The notes under the pieces are model-generated. The model saw only the letters and a program-made list of their open reading frames with translations, was not told where the DNA came from and did no database searches. This document shows, one piece after another, positions 43,072-55,470 of a DNA stretch of 64,000 nucleotides (position 1 is the first letter of the stretch; each line of letters begins with the position of its first letter). The position numbers were made by a program, and so were the translations under genes. Source of the DNA: Hydrangea macrophylla (lineage: Eukaryota > Streptophyta > Magnoliopsida > Cornales > Hydrangeaceae); the NCBI GenBank assembly GCA_033977485.1, contig CM066991.1:29509850-29573849 (forward strand), given 5' to 3'.

Positions 43072-45141
43072 CAACCCCCAAGTAGCGAATTGCTAGTCCC
43101 TAGCAATAAAGCAAAAATAAAACAAGCTAGACTAATACTACAATGACTAAACTAAAACAAAATCAACTAAATCAACTAATCTAAATAAAAAGAGAAACTA
43201 CCTAACTCACTTTCACAAGAATCGCGGTTGCATTTAGCGAATGTAACAAGTCGTTAAACCCCTATGTTCCCCCTAGTGGACGAGTGTTGTCTCGTGAGGG
43301 TTTAGAGTGAATTCACCCACAAAATTCTCAATTTAAAGTTCATAAAGACAAAGAAAAAGTTTTAAACATTCTCGTCCATCAACTGTTAACTTAGCTCTAC
43401 AAAAAAAATATAAATTAACCTCAAGCAAACCATGAAAGAAACCCACATACTCCTCATGTCACTAAAATAGATATAACATATGCATCATAATTATGTATCC
43501 GTGTGTGTGTGAAGTTAATAGCTATGCATCCAATCTTATTTAGAGTTGTTTTGGACTATCGTACCTCTAGAACCAGTAATTTCAACTCAATTCTCACCTA
43601 GGTTTATACTAAAAAATAAACGTCTCACAGAAACTGACTTAATAATAATCGCACGTGGTATGAAAGCTTTGATAAGAGTAAATTTCTGGATACTAAATGC
43701 TTTCATACTCGACTTCATAAAAGACGGACATTTAGAATGTATAGTCTCATGAAACGAATACTACTTACTAGAGGAACGAACTACCATGGATAACTCAACT
43801 TACACGTTCATGTTCAAACTAAGGCATTTAAGAATCATTAAGACTTTAGAATTTTGGGTTTTATGTAGAACATACAGATGATGGATGGAAAGATTGCGCG
43901 TCTTAGCATATGATGGTGATTATCATCTCATTTTATTCTCCTTTCATTCATTTCACATCTCCAACCAATTTTCATCCTTTCATATTCTTTTTTTTTTTTG
44001 ATAAATTCCCACAACAACTCTCCTCCAATCAACTTTGACAGTTTTCTATTATTGGATGCACGATGAGGTCATTTCGAGTCAAGGTGAAGGATTAGGGGTT
44101 TATATTCCATAATGGATCAGGTATTATTCAGTCAATGTGGGGTTTTGAAACAGAATGGTTTCTATAGGTAAAGGGATATGGATAGTGGTAGGAAGGGTGA
44201 TGATGGCTCAATTCATTTTCTTAATTTCTTAGCTTTAACACTTCAATGTTTATTGAGTTTGGTTGGTAGATCCTGAACATTCTCCTCTATTAAGTAGCCA
44301 AAATTGAAAAATTAACTTAGACTAGTGCAATGAATGTACTATGCATAATCAAGAAAGTCAATTCAAATTTTATGTGAAAATTCCCTCAGAAATAAAGATT
44401 GGATCAAAAACTCACTAAGGGTTAAATTGTTTCTACTACTCATTCTTTTAGCACATTAATAGTCATATTAACTCATTTTTAGGTTTTCAACATAGCTACC
44501 AACTAGTGCAATTGGATGTTGGATACATGAAAGGACAACAAATGCAATCATCCTAGTGGAACTAGAAAATGCGTGAACTTAATCCATAAAAGGATGAGAT
44601 TAACATGAATGTATATCATTGCTTGATAACAGCTAAATAGGAGTGAATATTCAAAGTTGTTCTACCAATAAAGTTCAAAAATTTATTTTTTTATTTTATT
44701 ATTATTTTTTTTTAATCGAGATTGTATGATATGTGCAATAAAGTTATCCAGATTGCTAAGTATACACATGTACAGGTGATGATTATCTATCTATATCCCA
44801 CCCCTAATTAAAAATTGCGATGTCCTCAGAAGTTGATTTTCAAAAATAAATAGAGAGATATCACCTGATACAGCAAAGCAATAACTGCAAGCATAGCAAT
44901 CTGTAAATAAATACAAACTCCAAGCAGCCAAAATGAATAAAAAGTAAATAAGAAAATAAAAGAAAAAGAGATCCATACATAATACTAAACTGATCACTGG
45001 GATGATAAAGCAATAAAATCAGAGTAGTGATCGAAATATCCAATCATAATTACACAGTCCAAAATATCCACATATCCAAAAGAAAACTACAAGAGAAAAG
45101 TAAGAAAAAAATACAACAATGTATGAACACTCTTTAATGTT
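43072..45141 (-). other. A2 3' region: polypurine tracts and hairpin
   Basis: AT-rich sequence with the final tract (TTGGGGGTTG on the minus strand, 43072-43080), the conserved hairpin (43657-43708) and the distal tract (about 44796-44810, minus-strand AATTAGGGGTGGGA). The short hydrophobic ORF (44791-44997) parallels the one in A1 but A4 shifts its frame, so I do not call it a gene. Pol ends at 45142 with no ORF3. Confidence 0.7.
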
Positions 45142-47134
45142 TTAAGTATAGGAATAGCTGGGCTCGTCTAGCTGGATGTGCTCAGATTCTGGTAGGAAGT
45201 TCTCCAAGAACGGTTTTAATCTTTGGCTGTTAACCTTGAAACAATCATCATTCTTGGGATTTATGAGCTCAACGGCCCCATATGGAAAGACAGATTTAAC
45301 AATGAATGGACCTGTCCACCGGGATCGGAGCTTACCTGGAAAAAAGGTGGAGGCGAGAGTCGTACAGTAAGACTTTCTGCCCCGGGTCGAATGATTTTTG
45401 AAAGATTGTTCTATTGTGGCGAGATTTCAACCTTTCCTTGAGTATTTTAGTATTGTCGTATGCATCTCGATTTATTTCTTCCAGTTCAGCCAACTGGAGT
45501 TTTCGGAGATGATCTCCCTCTTTAATGTCAAAGTTCAATGAGCATGTTGCCCAATACGATTTGTGCTCAATTTCAACAAGGAGGTGACATGCCTTTCCGT
45601 ACACTAGCCTGTATGGAGACATCCCCAAGTTTGTCTTGTAGGCAGTGTGGTATGCCCATAGAGCATCGGTCAGTTTATATACGCAGTCCTTTCTGTTGAA
45701 ACTAACCGTCTTTTCTAGAATATGCTTGATTTCTCGGTTAGCCAACTCTGCTTGCCCGTTAGTCTATGGGTGGTAGGCTAGAGCGATCTTGTGGTTGACC
45801 CCATATTTCTTGAGAAGTGAATCCAAAGGCATGTTGCAAAAATGCTTGCCTTGGTCACTTATTAGTGCTTTCGGGGTTCCGAAACGCGACAAAATGTGTT
45901 CCTTAAGAAAGGGAATAGCCATTTTGTGGTCATTGCGTCTTGTCGGTATCGCTTCTACCCATTTTGATACGTATCCATAGCTAAGAGTATGAATTTATAG
46001 TTGTTTGATTTCAGAAATGGGCCCATGAAGTCTATGCCCCAACAATCAAGTATTTCAATTGTGATAATGGGAGTTAAGGGCATAGAATTTCTTTTTGAAA
46101 TTGTACCAAGCTTTTGACAACGTTGGCATGATTTGCAAAAAGAATAGGCATCCTTAAACATGGTGGGCCAGTAGAAACCGCTGTGTAGGACTTTTTATGC
46201 GGTCTTTTGCGAAGCAAAATGGCCACCGCAGGCTTCAGAATGACAAGAGGCTAAAATTACAGTTATGTCCTCATTTAGGATGCAATGTCTGATGACCTGA
46301 TCAGCACAATACTTAAATAAGTACGGGTCATCGAAAAAGAAGTGATGTACGAACGAAAGGAACAGTTTCTTGTCCTGATTTGACCAATGACTCGAGGTCT
46401 CTCTCGTAACAAGATAATTGACTATATCTGCATACCAAGGCAAACTGGAAACAGTCATCAGTTGCCCATCTGGGAATTCATCTTTAATTGGTACGGGTTC
46501 AGTGTTGTCAGTGAACGTTAACCGAGACAAATGGTCAGCGACCACATTCTCTACTCCCTTTTTATCCTTAATTATGATATCGAATTCTTGGAGTAGGAGT
46601 ATCCAACGGATAAGCCTTTGCTTCGCGTTCTTCTTAGATAACAGGTACTTGAGTGCCGAGTGGTCTATAAAACAGAAGATTAGGGACCCTATCAGATATG
46701 ACCTGAATTTATCTAGAGCGAAAACTATTGCCAGTAACTCATTTTCGGTAGTCGTATTGTTCATTTGAGCTTCATTAAGTGTTCGACTGGCATAGTAGAT
46801 TACATAAGGCTTATTATCCTTCCTCTGTCCTAGGACTGCACCAATGGCATAGTCACTATCATCGCACATAGGATCGAATGGCAAACTCCAGTCGGGTGCC
46901 TAAATTATCGGTGCAGAGGTAAGGTGTTCCTTTAGTGCGTCAAAAGATATTTGACAATTTTTTGACCACTAGAATGGTGCGTCTTTGACTAAGAGTTGAC
47001 ACAGTGGTCGGGAGATTGCACTAAAATTTTGGATAAAGTGACGATAAAATCCCACGTGTCCCAGAACAGAGTAGATGGCTTTGACTGTATGGGGGACATG
47101 TAGGTTCGAGATTATATCGATTTTCGCTTTATCA
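45142..47134 (-). pseudogene. pol: Athila RNase H and integrase (second half of A2 pol)
   Basis: RNase [37 protein letters not shown] (46195-46884). Integrase: [15 protein letters not shown] and CKSCQRC zinc finger, WGIDFMGPF, a DQGKHF-containing core, then [15 protein letters not shown] and the C-terminal [10 protein letters not shown]. Several frame breaks. Retains Arg codons at two sites where A1 has TGA. Confidence 0.9.
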
Positions 47135-47139
47135 ACTTG

Positions 47140-49678
47140 TGTAGCAACCTGTACTTTCGCGTCCCTAATAATTAATAAAATTTCATTTTTCTATTTTATT
47201 AGTGTGTACTATTTGTAGTTATGGTATTATTTATAATAAATAAATAATGTTTGTGTTAACATTTAATAATGCAATGCCTTTAATTTTACAACCCATAGTA
47301 ATTTTAATTTTGTTATTACTACTTAAGACTGCGCCCCTAAGTTACCCTATGATTTGGGATTAGAACCATTAATAAAATGTAATATCACGTCGCCTACATT
47401 TTTGTCCCTAATGATTTTATTTGGGACATTTTAATTAGCTAACTGACCAAACCAGATCAAACCAACCAGTTGTATTATCCACGTGAGCTGATTGATTTAA
47501 CCATTGGCTATTTCATTGTAGCAACTAGTTGATATACTATGATTGAATTTACATGGTTGTAAATTTTGAAGATGTGGGCTTGTGTTTTAACCACATACTT
47601 TACCTACTGATGGTAAAAGAAGTGATGTTAATCTCATGGATGTGTGCTCATTCTAACCATATATCTTAACTACTAAATTGCCTATATAAAGGCAAGTGCT
47701 AGCACAAGCAACATACCCACATTCAAACAAATACAAACCTCTCAGTAGCTCTCTCTCTCATTTCAATCACACGCACATTTATATGTACATTCTGGGAATC
47801 AAAAGCGGAAAGGGAAATATGGAAGGATTACTATCACAGTAGGAGCTCCATTGCCACTATAGCTCAAAATTTATATTACGGATATTTACAGAATCTTTCG
47901 GTCTCTTAGTCCAGCCACTACGAAGAACGATGAGTCTCTTGAACCCACTCTTAATGTACTTTAAGTCATTACGCGCTATCCGTATGGTTCGAAAATAAGT
48001 GAATATGTATAAATATGTATATATAGCCATGGAGGTCCAAAATTAGCGGAACCAAAAATGTTAACGAAAACTCATTCTGTAAATTAACAATGAAATATTA
48101 GGATCCCAATTAGTCCCCCTTGAAATAGTTTGTTGATTGGTTAGTTCCTTGATCCCAAGGTTGGGAGTTTAATACTTGCTACCTACATATAAGTTTGTAA
48201 ATTATTATTTTTATCATAAAAATAAATAGTAAATAAATTAGTATAAAATAAGTGTTAAAAGTACTTATTGGCTCTATTAAATTCTGTATTATTCTTAACA
48301 TGTTAGAGGTCATTTTTATATAGTTTTGTAATTTATCAAATTACAAAACTAGGACTTGATGTTGTTAATGAATAAATTAGTGGTTGTTTAACTAATATTT
48401 TAATTATTTCAAAATACATTTGGTACTTCTAAATTTATGAAAAAATAGCAGAATTGTATTTTAATGCCTTATTTTTATTAAAAATAATGTCAAAGCATGT
48501 ACCCTCTACTTTTATATATTTATGTCATTAAGAAGGGCCTTGTGACTAAATTTATATATTATTTTATCTTCTAAAAATTGTAATAAAAATTTTATGACAC
48601 TGAAAATTACGCCGTCAGTTTCCTAAAATCAAATTAAGCTAAATTGGTTCACTTGATAATAATCACATGTTTAAAACAACCACTGTCATGTTAAAGAAAA
48701 TCGTAAATGGAATAAGTCATACACGTGCATAGTCGAGTTGGTATGTTGGAAAGGGGTCGTTTGGGTCGACATATATGTCTTGTGAGAAGTAAGTAATGAA
48801 AGGGTGTTTTGAGTTGTGTCACCTTAATTATTCTAGGCCGATTCGGATACGGCAGATTAATTAGGAAGGATTGAGCCCAGGCCAATTCGGATACGGTAGG
48901 TCAATCAAAGTCTTGTGTCACCTTAATTATTCCAGGCCGACTCGGATACGGTAGATTAATTGGGAAGGATTGAGCCCAGATCGATTCGGATACGGCAGGC
49001 CAATCAGGTCGTGTCCAGGCCGACTTGGATACGGTAGACCGATCTACAACAACGGCCTCGTGCCGGATGGTTCTGGCGAACCGAATGAGTCGAGAGGTTG
49101 TGGTCGAGATAAAAGAGTCAGTATGATGAGGTGGTTACATTGTTCATGCACGGTCTTATATAATCGATTTAATTATTCATTTATTGTTTATATGTGACGA
49201 CTAGAATAATGGACTAACAGTACTGTAAAATACTAAATGTAAAGACAGTTAATGTACTTTTATATACATTGCTTGTATGTTCATTATGCTCACTCGGCTT
49301 TCATTAGCTGATGACTTTATTTTGTCCTGGACACCCAAAATGTCCAGGAGATGGCTATGCAGGGTTATACGATTATGCCATCTAGAGAAGTCTGCAGAGC
49401 TGCTTTTATAATTTATTAAAAGTTGTAATAAAGGACATGAATAATGTTTAATTTGAATAAGGCGGCTTGTGCCTTAAGAAATACTTTTATTTGAGATAAT
49501 GTAATATTAATTAAGTTTGAAATGTTGATCTATATTTTCTTCCTTACTGCTTTATATACTCTGTTTTCTGGTACATGTTAAGCTAAGTACAGGACAAGCG
49601 ATCCCTCACCTGTCATGACCTACGGGTCCAAAATGGAAATGAAAAATTTTCCTTATTTTGCTACGCTGGGGCGTGATA
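47140..49678 (+). repeat. K2: solo LTR of a chromovirus-like element with 5-bp target duplication
   Basis: It starts TGTAGCAACCTG and ends GGGGCGTGATA. ACTTG is present on both sides (47135-47139 and 49679-49683), so excision in silico rejoins A2 RT at GIQV-DKAKIDII. A TATA box (TATATAAA) is at 47683-47690. No internal region. A solo LTR of this type arises by recombination between the two LTRs of one element. Orientation relies on TG...TA ends and TATA. Confidence 0.82.
48835..49048 (+). repeat. Tandem repeats with core CGATTCGGATACGG in K2
   Basis: Five copies of AGGCCGATTCGGATACGG with small changes (CCAATTCGG, CCGACTCGG, ATCGATTCGG, CCGACTTGG), separated by 25-40 bp of partly repeated spacer (GGAAGGATTGAGCCC). 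They lie about 1.15 kb after the TATA box. Confidence 0.8.
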
Positions 49679-49683
49679 ACTTG

Positions 49684-51303
49684 GATACCTTCATCAGAAA
49701 TAATGTAGCCGAGGACAATTCCCTTGGTCACCATGAAGTGACACTTTCTCCAGTTTAGTACTAGGTGTTTGTCCTCGCATCTTGCTAAGACTTTTTCAAG
49801 GTTCTCTCGACAGTTGTCAAAACTATGGCCAAACACTGAGAAGTCGTCCATAAAAACCTCGAGTATTTGTTCGGCCATATCACTGAATATGCTCAACATG
49901 CACCGCTAAAAGGTAGCAGGTACATTGCATAAGCCGAAGGGCATACGACGGTAAGCGAATGTACCGAACGGACACGTGAAAGTCATTTTCTCTTGATCTT
50001 CAGGAGTGATTACAATTTGGTTATAGCCACTATATCCGTCTAAAAAGCAATAATATTTATGACCCGCCACTCGTTTTAGCATTTGATCCATGAATGGTAA
50101 TAGAAAGTGCTCTTTCCGGGTCACAGTATTCAATTTTCGGTAATCAGTACACATTCGTCATCTGGTGGGGACACGTATTGGTACCAATTCACTGTCTTTA
50201 TGTGGGATTACCATTATACCGGCCTTTTTGGGCACCACTTGGGTTGGACTAACCCAAGGGCTATCAAATATAGGATCTATGATCCCAACATCAAGTAGTT
50301 TTAAAACTTCCTTTTTGATGACTTCTTGCATGTTGGGATTCAAACGCCTTTGCATTTGTCGTGAAGGTTTAGCGTCTTCCTCCAAGTATATTTTATGAAT
50401 GCACACAGACGGGCTTATGCCTATGCCTTTGAGGTCGACAATAGTCCATCCTAATACTCCCTTAAGTTGTTTTAACAGTTAGATTAACTTACCCTCTTGT
50501 TCAGGATTTAACGCAGATGAAATTATGACAAGGTAAGTCTTTTCAAACCCTAGGAAGGCGTATTTAAGCTCTATTGGAAGCTCTTTTAACTCCAAATCAG
50601 GAAACTGAAAATTAGAGGGCATGACTAATTTTGTTTTTGATGGTAGTGGCTCATATGGTGTCACCCACATGCATTCAACTCTATCCTCTTTCGTTTCCAT
50701 CATGAGGCAAGTGTGATTTCAAGCAGCATCCAATGGAGTGGAATCATTAGGTTGATAGATAGCATCGAATTGTGACACAACTACCTCCAAGGGATCTTTG
50801 TAATCTACAAAATCAGCCTCATCTTGAATGGTCGTTTCGATGCGATTGATTTCTTCCTCATCCTCGTATTCTTCAGGTCGGGGATTTGAAAAAATCTTGA
50901 TATTTAGAGTCATGTTCCCGAATACGATGGTCATTATACCACTTCTTATTTTTATTATAGAATCTATTGTATTAAGGAATGGACGTCCGAAAATCACCGG
51001 GATTTGTGAACATGGATTAGACACAGATTCAGTGTCCAAAATTATAAAATTGACCAGGAAGACAAAGGACTCTATTTGTACAAGAACGTCTTCCAGTATT
51101 CCTCTAGGATATTTGACTGACCTATCTTCTAGTTGTAGTGCAACTCGGGTAGGTTTGAGTTCACCCAACCCCAATTATTTGTAAACTGAGTATGGCAGTA
51201 GGTTTACGCTTGCTCCTAAATTAAGGAGTGCGTTATCTATCCTTTGATTTCTAATTTCGCACGAGATAGTTGGAGTACCGGGGTCTCCAAACTTTGCCTC
51301 CTT
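49684..51303 (-). pseudogene. pol: Athila RT and protease (first half of A2 pol)
   Basis: Protease: NALLNLGASVNLLPYSVY (Asn in place of catalytic Asp, as in A1) and IFGRPFLNTIDS. RT: VPKKAGIMVIPHKD, MCTDYRKLNTVTRKEHF, YRRMPFGLCNVPATF and catalytic FMDDFSVFG. Broken by several stops and frame changes. The RT end (EGIQV) is where K2 was inserted. Confidence 0.9.
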
Positions 51304-52118
51304 TAGACCGTGTATAAGTCTTTAAGGTACTTAGCGTAGGCCGGCACTTGTTTGATTGCATCAAGGAGTGGAAGGTTTATTTTAACTTCTTTAAATAATT
51401 CCAAGAACTCCTGATTCTTTATCTCATTTTTGGGTTTCTTAAGCCTTTGAGGGTAAGGCGCGGGGAAAGGGCATTTAGGTAATTCATCTTTAGCTGGTTC
51501 CTTTCCTGGCCTTCTCTCAACTTCTCCTACTTCTTTAGGAGCGTCATTATTTGATTCTAGTGGTTTTGTTATTAGTGGACGGCTCCTCTTCTTGAGTGGG
51601 TGGTTTTCTTTTATTCACCACTTCATCCTCTTCATACCCTTCAGGGGTAGAGAGGTGTATATTGCACCCTATAATCTTGCCGCTTCTCAGAGTAGTCACG
51701 GCTTTTGCCCGTTTATAATTAGTGGGACCATCGTTGTATCCCTTAGGGTTTTGAAGTGGTTGGGCAGAAATGTTCCACTCGAACCCTCTTGTCATGCATC
51801 CATTCTCTCTAATGTTGCGGACATTTTACTCATCATTAGAATAAACTGTTGTGTTGTATTCGCATTAGAGATTGGATCTTCCTCATGCACCTTTTTTTGT
51901 GGTGGCAAGTAAACATTCGATTGTTGATTATTAGAGGGTTGAACTTGGTTGTAGTTATTTGCTCTATTTTGATTGAATGGCTGGGACTGCCTATTATATT
52001 GCCCTTGATATTGGTTATTGTTATTGTAGGGCTGTTGTTGTTGGTATTGATTTTGGGTTCTAGCATCATTTTTCTAATCAAACCCGGGGTGATTCCATCT
52101 ATTTTTATTATTCTGAAA
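51304..52118 (-). pseudogene. gag: Athila gag C-terminal part
   Basis: Gln-rich tail (QYQQQQPYNNNNQYQGQYN) and linker (TLRSGKIIGCNIHLSTPE) homologous to A1 gag at about 3130-3610. It ends at KNRWNHPGFD with a stop. Zinc knuckle and capsid are missing because the copy stops at 52118. Confidence 0.8.
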
Positions 52119-52293
52119 ATTGTTATTAGTTTAATTAAAATTCAAATCCAATTCTATTTTCTTAATTAATTAAATTAAGGTTTTAAAATTAAAGTGTTTT
52201 AGTATTTCAATCTCTGTGGGTTCGACCTTAACTTCGACACTGTAAATCTTTATAAAAGTAAAGTATACTTTTTATATCTTGATACTGACAACA
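52119..52293 (+). repeat. A3 5' LTR remnant (last 175 bp)
   Basis: Nearly identical to 59438-59612 (seven differences). Ends ...GATACTGACAACA directly before the primer site. The rest of the LTR is lost at the junction with A2 gag. Confidence 0.85.
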
Positions 52294-52300
52294 TCAAATT

Positions 52301-52320
52301 TTTGCGCTGTTGCCGGGGAT
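52301..52320 (+). other. Primer binding site, tRNA-Asp type
   Basis: TTTGCGCTGTTGCCGGGGAT is a near match to the TGGCGCCGTTGCCGGGGA primer site of Athila elements, which is complementary to tRNA-Asp. Two positions are changed. Confidence 0.75.
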
Positions 52321-52786
52321 TGAATTGCTACCTTTAGTTTTAAAATCTTAGTTTAGTTAATTCGTAAATATTAGATTAGGTTTTCTTTTTCTTAGTTTTG
52401 TTTTATTTTGAGTCACTAACTTTTCTTTTTATTTTGTAGTTTCTCGAGTCATCAAATTTTAACGTTTTCGGGAGGAATAGCTTAGAACATCAAAGGAGCT
52501 TACGCGAAAAAATACAAATAAAATAAAATAAATTGCTTTTTGTGAAACTCGCTTTAAACCACTGTAAGTCAGGGCGCTGTGACGCACTATTTATATTAGT
52601 TTAGGGTTAATTGCACTGCATCAGCTAGGACACCCAGGGCGCTGGGAATTGACGTGGTCACAGTATTAGAGGATAATTTACATGCATCACAGTAGTTGAG
52701 TGCTTGTTATCTTAGTTGCGTGATTGCTATTTATTTATTTTTTTATTTGAGTCAGTTTTTGTTTTTAGTTTATTTTCTTTTAGTTT

Positions 52787-55470
52787 ATGTTTGGTACACG
52801 CTCAAGTAAACCGGAATTAAAACCTTGCGATCTTGAACTTGAACGTACATTAAGAATTAACAAGTATTCAAACATAACTTCTAGAACTAGGTTAAACATA
52901 GACGACGAATTAACTCCGAAACTATCGTCGTTGTTTGAGTCCGAAATATGTAGTACCCTTAAAAACCTAAAGAAACCACGCTTTATTAACATAGAACCTA
53001 TTCCAATGGCCGACATTGAAAATAATCAAAACAATGTAAATAACAATAATAACCCTAATATACCGCCACCTCTTCCCCTTAAAGATTATTTTATTCCTAC
53101 GACTTACACACCTCAAACATGTATTGACTTACCGGAGGCGACGGCATCTCATTTTGAGATAAAGTCGTCTACCATCTCGCTACTTCCTTCTTTTCATGGC
53201 CGCATTAATGAAGACCCTTATCAATACTTGGGAGATTTTCAAGATATTTGTTCTACGTTAAAAATCCAAAATTTCACTGATGATGAATTAAAAATGCATC
53301 TCTTCCCATTCTCTTTAAAGGATAAAGCAAAGTATTGGCTTCAATCACTTGAGCCAAACACGATTAAAACTTGGAAAGCCTTACACAACGCATTTTTACA
53401 AAAGATTTTTCCAATCACAAGAACAAATCAAATAAGAAAATCTATAACTAATTTTGTGATGCAAGATGGGGAAACACTTTATGACACATGGGAGAAATTT
53501 AAAGAATTATTACGTTGCTGCCCACATCATCAGGTTCCTAAGTGGCAATTAGTTCAAGTCTTTTATGAGGGACTTATTCTCTCTGTTCGTAATACCGTCG
53601 ATGTCGTTTGTGCGGGTACCTTCCTACACAAAAGCGCCGACAAATTTTTAAAATATTAAGCGAGAACTCGACGCATCCGAATGTGTCGGTACGTTCTGAG
53701 GGGTATCATCTGCAACCTAAATGTGAGGTAAAGTTTGAGTCAAGTCACTCAATAGAATCTCAGGAACTATCTAAAAAACTTGACCGACTTTTAACAATGA
53801 ACCAAACGATAGCCCCACTCGCTCATGAAGTATGTGCAATATTTTCTGATCTGTCACATTCTATCCTTGCATGTCCATCGGCGAGTCAATTTCCAGAATT
53901 CGTGGAGCAACACAGTAATTCTATTCAACAATACCCACGAAATAATTATAATTCGACTATTAATAATCCGGACGCGCCATAGAGAAACCATCCTAATTTC
54001 TCGTGGAAAAATAATAATAATAATCCTAATGAGGCAACTAATTTTCCGAATGAGTATCGGCCCCAATTCCAACCCAATCAATACCAACAACCGCCTCAAA
54101 ACCCTAACCCTTCAAGGGGTAATGCATTTGAGGAGAAGGTGTTGGCATCCCTTAAGACTATTGAAATGCAAGTTCAAGCACAAGCACAAATAGTGCACTC
54201 TCACACACAATCCATTGCGAAGCTTGAATCCCAAATGGGACAACTAGCTACTGTAGTGAGTCGTAGAAACGAGAGGACGTTGCCTAGTCAAACAATTCAA
54301 AACCCTAAGGGACAATACGAAGTTAAGGGGTCAAATGAGCAAGTAAACGCTGTCTCAACTATGATGACTACACGAGAGGAGGTGATAGAAACCCCTAATA
54401 AGAATGAGAATGGGAAGGATATGAATACTAATTTGAATAAAGAGAAGGGTGAAGATACGATTAAAAATAAGAAAGAAAAACAAACGGCCCTGACTAATCA
54501 TATACCAAAATTGCCCTTTCCACCTAACATTGATGAACCATCAAATTTTCCAAAGAAAGGGTCAATGGTTGAGGATATACTTGAGGTATTTAAACATGTT
54601 AAAATAAATATTCCATTCCTCGATGCTATAAAACAAATTCCCGCTTACGCTAAATGTCTACAAAACTTATGCACTCAAAAACGTAAATAGCGTAGTCATA
54701 CTCCGAAAAAGGTCTTTCTCACGGAAAAAGTAAATTCTATCTTTCAACACTCACCTCCAAAGTATAAGGATCCTGGTACGCCAACTATTTCATGTGTTAT
54801 AGGTGACACTATCATTCATAGGGCTCTCCTTGACTTAGGAGCTAGTGTTAACCTTTTACCTTATCACGTCTATAAACAATTAGGACTAGGTGAACTTAAA
54901 CCTACGACCGCTACAATACAATTAGCGGATCATTCTATTAAAATGCCTAGAGGAATCGGCGAGGACGTCATAGTTAAAGTTGACAAATGCTATTATCCTA
55001 TTGATTTCATGGTCCTTGATACTAAACCCGTACTAGATGCTAGGAAGCATACTCCTATCATTCTAGGTCGTCCGTTTTTAGCAACCGCTAATGCACGTGT
55101 TAACTGTAGGACGGGGGTAATGAAAGTGTCATTTGGGAATATGAATTTGAAATTGAATGTTTTCAATGCTTTTGATCAACCACCCAAAGACGATGATTAC
55201 CTATGTGAGGCGGAAAGTGAGGTAAGACGGAGTATTGAACCTAATATAGGAATAAATACGTGTGAGGAAAATAATATGGTTAGTGATGAGCGAACGAATT
55301 CGAATAATCTGGATCCTAATGATGAATTCACTCGGAAGGTAAGAAATAGATTTGAACATAATAAGGATGATCTGTCAAATGAATTAATCCAAAGCGACAT
55401 TATTTCTGCTTACCACCGAGCTCTTCCTGATATCCTTAGGAGTACACAGTCCAATTTACAGCCTCCTTGA
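52787..55470 (+). pseudogene. gag-pro: Athila gag-protease polyprotein (A3)
   Basis: ATG at 52787 in a pyrimidine-rich leader. Residues about 120-290 are the capsid domain (SLLPSFHGRINEDPYQYL, DELKMHLFPFSLKDKAKYWL, TLYDTWEKFKELLRCCPHH). A frame change near 53640 follows; after that the reading is one frame to 55470 with TAGs near 53980 and 54688. The zinc knuckle reads CAIFSDLSHSILAC, so its second Cys is Phe. Protease: ALLDLGASVNLLPYHVYKQLG (Asp intact) and IILGRPFLATANA. The C-terminal 120 residues are acidic and end QSNLQPP before TGA. In a full Athila, RT would follow. Confidence 0.87.

Larger units (their letters stand above)
41468..52118 (-). mobile_element. A2: minus-strand Athila retrotransposon, split by a solo LTR and 5'-truncated
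   Basis: Reading leftward: gag C-terminus (to 52118), protease, RT, [K2 solo LTR 49678-47140], RNase H, integrase, short 3' UTR and LTR. Very similar to A1 throughout, but ORF3 and the spliced ORF between pol and the 3' UTR are absent. At 52118 gag stops abruptly against the A3 LTR. Left 5-bp candidate target copy GTCAC (41463-41467) has no visible partner. Confidence 0.9.
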
